From DATGCT01 sp964639325 (GTDB lineage Bacteria; Patescibacteriota; Minisyncoccia; UBA6257; GWB1-50-10): a stretch of DNA of 6,820 nucleotides. A program made the translations under genes and the position numbers. The notes below the pieces were generated by a model, which had not been told where the DNA came from, did no database searches, and was given only the letters and a program-made list of their open reading frames with translations. Position 1 is the first letter of the stretch. Every line of letters starts with the position of its first letter. Positions 1-5,355 of the stretch are shown here, in pieces. The DNA is taken from the NCBI GenBank assembly GCA_964639325.1, contig CAZXDO010000031.1, forward strand, positions 1-6,820, given 5' to 3'.

Positions 1-296
1 GCAAAATACTTTTTATCATTCAAATAAACACCCTTTCGTAACGCTTCTATAAATTCAATAATACCTTGGCTTGGGGGTCTTTTCAAAAATTCTCCCCTCG
101 ACTCCCAAGTCCCTTCATATCTTGGAAAAAAAACATCAAGGCCATGTCCGGACAACTTTTTTATTAACTGATCTTTGCTGGCTGGCCTACTTGGCAATCC
201 ATCAAGAATTATTACTGCTCCATAAGAAAAACTTGACTCCGATAAGGTATAGGTAAAATACAAATCCTTATCTCGAGATGATTTCATTGTCATCAT
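1..296 (-). CDS. Alpha/beta-hydrolase-like protein, N-terminal part (runs off the window)
   Basis: Reading leftward from the ATG at 296, the frame is open for 98 codons to the window edge. After a short leader, residues 27-33 (AVIILDG) look like the first core strand and oxyanion turn of an alpha/beta hydrolase, where relatives often have HG. A helix follows (about 41-51), then LDVFFPRYEGTWESRGEF at 53-70, which closely resembles the 'D-V-x-x-P-R-Y-x-G-x-W-x-S-x-G-x-F' stretch of dienelactone-hydrolase/prolyl-oligopeptidase-like enzymes. The nucleophile elbow (GxSxG) and the other catalytic residues would lie beyond the window, so activity and substrate cannot be judged. The start overlaps the stop of the nucleotidyltransferase gene by 4 bp (ATGA), implying one transcript and coupled translation. 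ATGs at 293 and 287 are alternative starts. No signal peptide is seen, so it is probably cytoplasmic. The fold call is fairly sure; the specific function is unknown. Confidence 0.7.
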   Translation of the reverse strand, partial: MMTMKSSRDKDLYFTYTLSESSFSYGAVIILDGLPSRPASKDQLIKKLSGHGLDVFFPRYEGTWESRGEFLKRPPSQGIIEFIEALRKGVYLNDKKYF

Positions 297-1804
297 AATC
301 GTATTTTTTTGCTTATTTCTAAATATTGTTCGTATAATGGCCCGACAAGCTTACCCAAAAGATCAATGTCGACTTCTGGCCGAGATCGAAATTCAGCTAT
401 TAATTCGGCCGCATCGTGGTTCACGATATTAGAACTATCTAACATGTCATACATCACTCTTGTGTAGTGATACTTATGCATATCTGAAAATTGAATATTA
501 TCAGTTACCAAAAGTAAATCCGTTACAATTCTGCCTAAATATTTTTCTATATCTTTTTTATTAAAATTTTGTTCATTTAACACAGATTTTTGTATTCTAT
601 AAAAATATTCTTCAATTCTATATAGTAAATCTGATTTAATTTTGTTTTTATCCGATTTTCCTTCGCTTTCTTTATAAAAATTTCTACCTAGTAAAGTGTC
701 TGCCGAAGCGAGAATTTTGAAAAAATATGATCCGTGACGACCTCTCTGATAATTTTTAATTCCCCTCAAAAGAATTTGATCCTTATAATCGACAAAAACC
801 TCTATGGGTAAATTTAATTTTTTCAAAAAAGACAACAATAAATAATCTTTGCTTTGGTATTTATCAAGCAACAATAAAAAATCAAAATCCGTGGGGGGGG
901 TACCATCAAATCTTATTTTGGGACCATAGCGCAATAAACAAATAATTCTGTTTTTGCCAAAAAGAGATATAGTCTTCTCGACCACAATTTTGTTTATGTC
1001 ATTACAACTAATAGAGGTTAACCCTAAGTTTTTGCCCTCTAACACTAGCCATTTTCCTAAATTGTTAAATACTTTTTCTATTACCTTGGAATTATTTGTT
1101 GGTTCTAGGGCCAGAGTTAGCACCTTATGCATATCATCTTTTTTGTCCGGGTAATATTTTGAAAATTTCTCATAACACAAACCTAAATCTCGGGTGAAAC
1201 ACTTTTCCCTTTCCGACACAAGTTCTAAACCAGATCTAACAATGCGTTTCATTATCCATACGCACATTGCCTTTGTATTTGTTTTGTCATATAGTCCAGC
1301 TCTAATTTCATTTCTGGTTTTAAATATCTCTTCTTCCAAATGCGATAGGGAAATAGCGACATCTTTACCGGGCTTAGGATCTTTTATCTTACTTTTGATG
1401 TCTTTACCATATAAGCACAGCGAGGTTAATTTGATTAAAACATTTTCTTTCATTGTCAATATTTGATCTAATGTAAAATATCCAATGTCAAATTTAGTTA
1501 TAAATGGATATTTCTTATTCAGCTTATCCATGTGTCTTTTTATTGTTAACCTGTCAAAGTCGACCAGGGGCCTTAAGGTTACTATAAAAAAGTCTATGTC
1601 AGAAATGTTTTTTATTCCCAACCCAAAGACAATAGAGCCCCTTAAATAAATACTATATATATTTTTATTGTTTAATTTTTTAAAAAAGTTTAAAACGTCA
1701 TCGATTGGGGCTTGGTACCTTTTTTGGATATTGACTTCAGAATCGGGCATATAAAACTTGCCGTCTTCATTCTGGTTTATGCAAATTTTTTTGTCTTTTT
1801 TCAT
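293..1804 (-). CDS. Two-domain nucleotidyltransferase-like protein (tandem NTase folds with helical domains)
   Basis: The 503-aa protein carries two Pol-beta/NTP_transf_2-type signatures. The first, at about 53-75, has G56-S57 followed by D69-x-D71 (pattern hGS...DhDh), with D106 in KFDIGYF as a likely third acidic residue. A helical region follows (about 150-275), including CVWIMKRIVRSG and FTRDLGLC, reminiscent of the helical partner domains of such enzymes. The second, at about 287-312, has Y293-G294-P295 and D306-x-D308, with E335 or D339 in IEVFVDY as the third acid. The usual GS is GP here, so the second domain may be degenerate. The C-terminus (about 388-500) is helical. Family members transfer nucleotidyl groups to small molecules, proteins or RNA; the substrate here is unknown. 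The start has a good Shine-Dalgarno site (AAAGGA, 5 nt before ATG). The gene diverges from the synthetase-like gene and is coupled to the hydrolase downstream. An 8-C run encodes T302-T305 beside the second active site. The reading is very AT-rich (9 G/C in 541-600). Confidence 0.72.
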   Translation of the reverse strand: MKKDKKICINQNEDGKFYMPDSEVNIQKRYQAPIDDVLNFFKKLNNKNIYSIYLRGSIVFGLGIKNISDIDFFIVTLRPLVDFDRLTIKRHMDKLNKKYPFITKFDIGYFTLDQILTMKENVLIKLTSLCLYGKDIKSKIKDPKPGKDVAISLSHLEEEIFKTRNEIRAGLYDKTNTKAMCVWIMKRIVRSGLELVSEREKCFTRDLGLCYEKFSKYYPDKKDDMHKVLTLALEPTNNSKVIEKVFNNLGKWLVLEGKNLGLTSISCNDINKIVVEKTISLFGKNRIICLLRYGPKIRFDGTPPTDFDFLLLLDKYQSKDYLLLSFLKKLNLPIEVFVDYKDQILLRGIKNYQRGRHGSYFFKILASADTLLGRNFYKESEGKSDKNKIKSDLLYRIEEYFYRIQKSVLNEQNFNKKDIEKYLGRIVTDLLLVTDNIQFSDMHKYHYTRVMYDMLDSSNIVNHDAAELIAEFRSRPEVDIDLLGKLVGPLYEQYLEISKKIRL

Positions 1805-1809
1805 AAAAA

Positions 1810-1815
1810 TCCTTT
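1810..1815 (-). promoter_or_regulatory. Ribosome binding site of the nucleotidyltransferase gene
   Basis: On the minus strand, AAAGGA lies 5 nt before the ATG at 1804. It is the clearest Shine-Dalgarno site in the window and fixes this start. Confidence 0.65.
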
Positions 1816-1838
1816 AATCAATATTAAATTGATATTAG

Positions 1839-1853
1839 ATCGTATTGTACGAT
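1839..1853. promoter_or_regulatory. Inverted repeat in the divergent promoter region (operator candidate)
   Basis: The sequence ATCGTA-TTG-TACGAT is a perfect 6-bp inverted repeat with a 3-bp centre. It sits in the 100-bp gap between the divergent nucleotidyltransferase and synthetase-like genes, just upstream of the rightward promoter candidate. A second, weaker inverted repeat (ATCAAT-ATTAA-ATTGAT, 1817-1833) lies next to the leftward start. Such dyads between divergent genes often bind dimeric regulators. No regulator gene is visible in the window, and in DNA this AT-rich six-base arms can arise by chance. Confidence 0.35.
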
Positions 1854-1855
1854 AT

Positions 1856-1883
1856 ATGACTAGTTTTGTAAAAACAATATAAA
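1856..1883 (+). promoter_or_regulatory. Promoter candidate for the synthetase-like gene
   Basis: A -35-like ATGACT (1856-1861; 4 of 6 to TTGACA) and a -10-like TATAAA (1878-1883; 5 of 6 to TATAAT) are spaced by 16 bp, placing initiation about 15 nt before the ATG at 1905. A perfect TATAAT also occurs on the minus strand at 1892-1897 without a clear -35; it may serve the nucleotidyltransferase gene. Confidence 0.35.
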
Positions 1884-1904
1884 TTTAAACAATTATAGGG
1901 CTTT

Positions 1905-3182
1905 ATGTTATACTTTTATTCTGATAAAATGATAGAATCTGAACGAAAAATTATTACTGCGTCAGCGGCCGAGAACCTTGATACCATAAATGAAAGAGTT
2001 ATCCATCGTTTTATCCCCATGCTCGTGGCTGAAAATATAAACAGAATAATTGAATACGAATCTGGAAAGCTAATGCCCAGAGTAGATTTATGGAATTGTG
2101 TAGGAATGAGAATGGACAAGGCCTTTATGTCCCAGCAAAACAGATATAAGTCTAGAAAAGCCTTTTCCTATTCGCTGTTGGTTGACAAATATAAGATATT
2201 AGAAGAACTGGGAATCCCGAGCAAAGGAAGAGATGTAATTAGAGATGACGACGATAGTACAAAAACCTGGCTTGAACAAAAAATAGAGCAACTTTTATCT
2301 ACTGGTGCCATTTATATAGATTCGGTGGGTGTAAACATTTGTGATACTTGCGGCTACATGCAATCAGTTGACAATATTAGAGTAAATTCTTGCACTATAT
2401 GCGAAAGTGATTCTTTTCATTCAGAAAAAAGGAATGTTTTAATAGTAGACATCCCAAAAGACAGAGAATCTTTAATAAGGGATAGGATTATCCATCCTAG
2501 AAACACTGAACATGTTCGTGGTCTTTTTTATCAATTGCCGCCAAGAATGATGATTTCAAGGATAAGGGAATATGGGCTACCTCTAGATTCGATTGGTCTA
2601 GAAGGATATGTTTTAGATCCGAAAATAGGTGTCGCGCTCATGCCGCAACTAGTTGCAGAAAAGTATGAACTATCTGAATTGACGTTAGCCCAAGGCGCAA
2701 TTGTAGCAACAAACGCCATTCCTTATACTTCTATACTAACAAGTGGTTTCCACCACAATTATTTATTACTTCCCAAAATACCAAATACTTCTCTTGAAGA
2801 AGCTAAAAATATTGGTTTAGGCTTTATTGCCAGGTACTTACCACTTGCCCTAATGACATACAGTGGTGATATTACGCCGGATCAGCTCGAAATAATCCGA
2901 AAAGAATACGCTCGTATTAACTGGAAAATTGATATAATAATTTCTTCGCTTCAATCCGAAAAAGAACAATCTTTAAGGTTGGGTCAAGAAGATCACCAAA
3001 GGCTTGCAGAAATTTTTAAAGATTTTACCAATTACAGAATACGAGCTGGTCAAATAAAACTAGGAAAATTTTTTAAGACCCAGGGCAAAAGATACGCTGA
3101 AGAAATGAGACATAGGGGCTACTATTTGAACCCAATAGATATTGATACTCTTGAAAACATAATAAAACTATTTTATAAGTAA
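1905..3182 (+). CDS. Divergent class I aminoacyl-tRNA-synthetase-like protein (MetRS-like core, degenerate active-site motifs)
   Basis: The 425-aa protein resembles the catalytic core of methionyl-tRNA synthetase in order of elements. At 27-48, TINERVIHRFIPMLVAENINR sits where TPNGxLHLGH...D...R is expected, but the HIGH motif reads RVIH. Residues 112-139 (VIRDDDD...LLSTGAIY) match the 'RT-x-D...L...G-x-I-Y' stretch before the zinc knuckle. C146-x2-C149 and C163-x2-C166 form that knuckle. ISRIREYGLPL (217-227) matches the ISR-D-x-x-W-G-x-P motif, and GYVLDPKIG (234-242) the 'WLDAPIG' strand. KMSKS appears replaced by KIPNTS (291-296). The C-terminal helical part (about 335-425) is short, so a normal anticodon-binding domain seems absent; MetRS is usually 500 residues or more. 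With both ATP-handling motifs altered, it is probably not a housekeeping tRNA synthetase. A specialised amino-acid-activating or non-catalytic paralogue is likelier. AGGG lies 4 nt before the ATG; an ATG at 1929 is an alternative. It diverges from the nucleotidyltransferase/hydrolase unit. Confidence 0.62.
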   Translation: MLYFYSDKMIESERKIITASAAENLDTINERVIHRFIPMLVAENINRIIEYESGKLMPRVDLWNCVGMRMDKAFMSQQNRYKSRKAFSYSLLVDKYKILEELGIPSKGRDVIRDDDDSTKTWLEQKIEQLLSTGAIYIDSVGVNICDTCGYMQSVDNIRVNSCTICESDSFHSEKRNVLIVDIPKDRESLIRDRIIHPRNTEHVRGLFYQLPPRMMISRIREYGLPLDSIGLEGYVLDPKIGVALMPQLVAEKYELSELTLAQGAIVATNAIPYTSILTSGFHHNYLLLPKIPNTSLEEAKNIGLGFIARYLPLALMTYSGDITPDQLEIIRKEYARINWKIDIIISSLQSEKEQSLRLGQEDHQRLAEIFKDFTNYRIRAGQIKLGKFFKTQGKRYAEEMRHRGYYLNPIDIDTLENIIKLFYK

Positions 3183-3199
3183 TATTTATAAAATAGTTT
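3165..3199. terminator. AT-rich hairpin over the end of the synthetase-like gene, likely bidirectional terminator
   Basis: A perfect 14-bp inverted repeat (AAACTATTTTATAA at 3165-3178 and its complement at 3186-3199) has a 7-nt loop that contains the TAA stop. On the minus strand the stem is followed by a T-rich stretch (TTTTATTATG), as in an intrinsic terminator, so it may stop leftward transcription from the kinase-like gene. On the plus strand no T-run follows, although the 3' arm ends in TTT. The stem is nearly all A-T and thermodynamically weak. Confidence 0.5.
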
Positions 3200-3200
3200 C

Positions 3201-3235
3201 GACCCCTGGGGTCTGTTAATTTCAGACCTCTGGTA
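3201..3235 (+). repeat. 35-bp hairpin-forming direct repeat, copy 1
   Basis: This copy matches 4695-4729 in the same orientation at 29 of 35 positions. It begins with the palindrome GACCCCTGGGGTC (3201-3213), which overlaps a second hairpin: GGTCTG (3210-3215), loop TTAATTT, CAGACC (3223-3228). The two stems share GGTC, so they exclude each other. Similarity to copy 2 stops at about 3235. It may be a dispersed intergenic element or the boundary of an inserted segment. Confidence 0.7.
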
Positions 3236-3241
3236 AGATTT

Positions 3242-3380
3242 CCGTGTACCGCATCGGGTATACGGCAGTAAATTTAAAAGGATGAATCCCATATAGCTTA
3301 TCCCCACGTGGTTTACTGCTCCCGCGCCCGGACGATACTCGAATAAAAGAGTGATTAAAGGAGTATCTCCCTAGAGGAGA
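3242..3380 (+). ncRNA. Possible structured RNA in the gap after the synthetase-like gene
   Basis: No convincing gene occupies 3183-3461, but complementary arms are frequent. CCGTGTACC (3242-3250) pairs with GGTATACGG (3257-3265) as a 9-bp stem with one G-T wobble and a 6-nt loop; the wobble favours a plus-strand RNA. GCAGTAAA (3265-3272) pairs with TTTACTGC (3312-3319), enclosing CCACGTGG. GATACTC (3334-3340) pairs with GAGTATC (3361-3367). TCTCC (3366-3370) pairs with GGAGA (3376-3380), overlapping the previous arm. No known RNA family is recognised. It could be a regulatory or mobile-element RNA, or decayed sequence. A run of eight G at 3419-3426 follows. The call rests on pairing alone. 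Confidence 0.3.
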
Positions 3381-3461
3381 AAGTATATATTTGCAAGTGA
3401 GGGCATTATAATTAGTTTGGGGGGGGTGGTATGAAGAACAAGAAAACACAAAATGTCTGTT

Positions 3462-4661
3462 TTATTTTTTAGCAAGCTCTTTTTGGGCTTCTGCTAAAAT
3501 ATCTCGGCCGCTGGCCATAAATACCCCCAAAAAGGGGTCTCTAACTTCAATTTCTTCAAAAATCGCCCTAATGTTTCTATTTTTCCCCAGTAACCGGGCA
3601 AGCAGATGATTACTCCTGCTGTGTTCCTCTAAATAGCCGGTAACAAAATTAACATCATCAGCAAAGGGTCCTTTTCTCTCTGGGAAAAGCCGAACAAGAG
3701 CTCTGCCAATAGTATCACAAATGTAACTCAAGGTTGTCCCTATATCATCCCCAATAGCCTCTCGTGTTAAGGGGGGGTCTTCTTTAAAAATGGCTGAACC
3801 GCCAACACTATCTAAATCAACTAAACAGCCAGCCATAGTCCAGTTGTGGCCAGTGGGATAATGGTGATACAAACCAAGAGAGTGAAATTTAGCCAAATAT
3901 CCCCCCATTCTTCTGGGAAGAATTTCTTCTAGATATTTTTCTTGATCGTCAGCGCTTTCTGCCGACAATTCTATCCCTGGAGATCGTCGAGCTTCTCTGC
4001 TTATAGCTTGATTATAATAAAGAAACACTTTCCTAAAAAAATCTGGGGCGGTTTCCGGTGTTAAACTCCTTAGATCTTGAAGTCTTTCTCCTAGGGGAAG
4101 ATCTCTTTCAACCACAACAAAGGTTTCCTCCCTGAGTCGTGCTTCTACGCTTCTTAAAAACCCAGGGCTCTCTTTTTCTCGCTGTCGGAACTCTTCTGGC
4201 CAATTTACCACAGCGCTCTCCTTCCACTCTTCAACAGAAATATATTTTCCCATGGAAGGAACTATTTTTATCTCTCTAGCGTGAATAATCCTCTCTGTCG
4301 GTAAACCATGGGAACGCATATAACTAGAGGCTTTTCGAACCCTGGGTAAATATGAGCTACTCATCAAACCATTAACACGGAATCCCTCAGAATAATTGTG
4401 ATCTAATTGCAAATAGGGGGCCTTGTGAGGAAAGCCCTTAACGTTTCTTTCCAGCATTACATTGCCAAACTCATCGGCCCAAATTGCCGACCCGCTCTCA
4501 GGAAAAGAAACCGACCGACCATGAATAGAATCTTCTACGCGTTGGGTTCTTTGGGGCTGGCTACTATCCTCCGAGAAGGGGAATCCGCGATTCTCACGAG
4601 GAAAAAGAGATTTGCCCAACATTTCCCGTGGTTGGCTCTCGCCCAAACTAGACTCGGACAT
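3462..4661 (-). CDS. Unrecognised protein with kinase/phosphotransferase-fold resemblance
   Basis: I do not recognise this 399-aa protein by family. Residues 1-50 are Ser/Arg/Pro-rich and look disordered. FVVVERDLPLGERLQDL (181-197) resembles a kinase hinge with the following helix. GGYLAKFHSLGLYHHYPTGHNW (253-274) followed by LVDLDS (280-285) resembles the catalytic loop and metal-binding strand of aminoglycoside-phosphotransferase-like kinases (HGDxxxxN...hhDhD). Aligned that way, H266 and N273 are kept but the catalytic Asp falls on Y268, so it may be inactive or use a variant mechanism. D282 or D284 would bind metal. No clear N-lobe lysine was found. The ATG at 4661 lacks a Shine-Dalgarno site and lies a few bases from a promoter candidate. 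The gene is clearly richer in G+C than its neighbours (29/60 in 3481-3540, 30/60 in 4561-4620) and lies between two direct repeats, which suggests transfer. A 7-C run encodes part of D-P-P-L (3771-3777). The CDS is confident; the fold is tentative. Confidence 0.6.
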   Translation of the reverse strand: MSESSLGESQPREMLGKSLFPRENRGFPFSEDSSQPQRTQRVEDSIHGRSVSFPESGSAIWADEFGNVMLERNVKGFPHKAPYLQLDHNYSEGFRVNGLMSSSYLPRVRKASSYMRSHGLPTERIIHAREIKIVPSMGKYISVEEWKESAVVNWPEEFRQREKESPGFLRSVEARLREETFVVVERDLPLGERLQDLRSLTPETAPDFFRKVFLYYNQAISREARRSPGIELSAESADDQEKYLEEILPRRMGGYLAKFHSLGLYHHYPTGHNWTMAGCLVDLDSVGGSAIFKEDPPLTREAIGDDIGTTLSYICDTIGRALVRLFPERKGPFADDVNFVTGYLEEHSRSNHLLARLLGKNRNIRAIFEEIEVRDPFLGVFMASGRDILAEAQKELAKK

Positions 4662-4669
4662 AAGTAAAT

Positions 4670-4678
4670 ATTATCACA
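4670..4678 (-). promoter_or_regulatory. Extended -10 promoter candidate for the kinase-like gene
   Basis: On the minus strand TGTGATAAT reads as an extended -10 (TG, one base, then GATAAT, 5 of 6 to TATAAT). Transcription would begin about 2 nt before the ATG at 4661, so the message would be almost leaderless, in keeping with the missing Shine-Dalgarno site. No clear -35 is seen. Confidence 0.35.
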
Positions 4679-4694
4679 AAACGTGTTAGCCCCC

Positions 4695-4729
4695 AACCCC
4701 AGGGGTCTGTTAGCTTCAGACCTTCGGTA
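4695..4729 (+). repeat. 35-bp hairpin-forming direct repeat, copy 2
   Basis: Direct copy of 3201-3235, 34 bp before the start of the kinase-like gene. It holds the palindrome ACCCCAGGGGT (4696-4706) and the overlapping hairpin GGTCTG-TTAGCTT-CAGACC (4704-4722). Of six differences from copy 1, three fall in the unpaired palindrome centre or hairpin loop, two follow the stem and one is at the outer edge, so both core stems are kept. Confidence 0.7.
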
Positions 4730-4744
4730 TACTTGGCTATATTA

Positions 4745-4758
4745 AGCAATAACTTGCT
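4745..4758. other. Small hairpin in the gap 4730-4825
   Basis: AGCAA-TAAC-TTGCT forms a 5-bp stem with a 4-nt loop. It lies beyond the end of the leftward 169-aa gene; on the minus strand it is followed by TAATAT, so it could be a weak terminator. The rest of 4730-4825 shows nothing recognisable. Confidence 0.25.
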
Positions 4759-4825
4759 CCCCCTAAAGGACTTGTTCTGCAACAAAAAGTTAGAGCTTAA
4801 TTTTACGGTAAGTGATATTCAATTT

Positions 4826-5335
4826 CTATATTCTTCCTTCAGCCTCAATACAAATATCGCCTAGGGACGTGAGAATACGATGCTCACTTTTCCGAGGATT
4901 ATCCTTGGTTGACAGAAATAGACGCATCATAAACTTAAGGACTAACACCATAACAACTTTGTCAGTATTTCTAAGGTATTTTTGTTTCGGCTGATATTTC
5001 TCTAAATCCATATATCGCCCTACGAGGTGGTAACCTCCCCCATTTTCTAACTTTACAAGATGCGTTTGGATTATATACTTACCATGTCTTTCAGGGTCTT
5101 TATAACCTAACGCCCGTGCTACTTGAACTCTTTTTCTGTCCCAGATTGATTTAGGCTTATTTATGCTATGATGAGTTCTTAGCAAAGAGCCGTCGGGTTT
5201 CTGGTGTATTGTCATGTGTTCATCGCCATAAGGCAAAAGCCTTATTACCACATCTTTTTTATCAGTTATCTTCAAGGCTGGCTTTCTAATGGAACCAAGT
5301 CCAAAAGTAACTATCATAGGTTTTTTACTAAACAC
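4826..5335 (-). CDS. Unknown 169-aa protein, downstream partner of the HEPN gene
   Basis: No family is recognised. The N-terminal two thirds are basic and probably beta-rich: alternating strands around 28-45, a polar HMTIHQKPDGSLLRTHHS stretch (40-57) with four histidines, and WDRKRVQVARALG (65-77). Residues 126-142 (KVVMVLVLKFMMRLFLS) are strongly hydrophobic with spaced basic residues, either an amphipathic helix or a weak membrane segment. The first codon is GTG at 5335; an ATG at 5317 is an alternative start, and neither has a well-spaced Shine-Dalgarno site. The gene begins 20 nt (or 38 nt from the ATG) after the HEPN gene on the same strand, so the two are probably co-transcribed. In two-gene HEPN loci the partner is often an antitoxin or a sensor; that role here is only inference from position. 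Confidence 0.6.
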   Translation of the reverse strand: MFSKKPMIVTFGLGSIRKPALKITDKKDVVIRLLPYGDEHMTIHQKPDGSLLRTHHSINKPKSIWDRKRVQVARALGYKDPERHGKYIIQTHLVKLENGGGYHLVGRYMDLEKYQPKQKYLRNTDKVVMVLVLKFMMRLFLSTKDNPRKSEHRILTSLGDICIEAEGRI

Positions 5336-5355
5336 TTCTTAGCCCCACAGCTAAA

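Noticed and set aside
71..256. Plus-strand open frame of 61 codons
   Set aside because: It lies opposite the hydrolase-like frame, which has a recognisable fold pattern and is coupled to its upstream neighbour; the plus-strand product looks random.
1905..3182. Ordinary housekeeping methionyl-tRNA synthetase (metG)
   Set aside because: The HIGH and KMSKS motifs are altered and the protein is too short to carry the usual anticodon-binding domain, so no gene symbol is given.
3222..3449. Minus-strand open frame of 75 codons in the gap
   Set aside because: Its stop lies in the 35-bp repeat, its start lies near the eight-G run, and the peptide shows no domain pattern. The stem-forming arms explain the region better, although a degraded gene end cannot be fully excluded.
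3200..3461. tRNA or other standard RNA gene
   Set aside because: No cloverleaf, T-loop GGTTC element or CCA end was found, and no standard RNA family is recognised.
4407..4667. Plus-strand open frame of 86 codons
   Set aside because: It is wholly antisense to the start of the 399-aa gene and has no ribosome site; it is a by-product of that gene's composition.
3201..4729. CRISPR array
   Set aside because: Only two repeat copies exist, about 1.5 kb apart with a gene between, and no cas gene is present.
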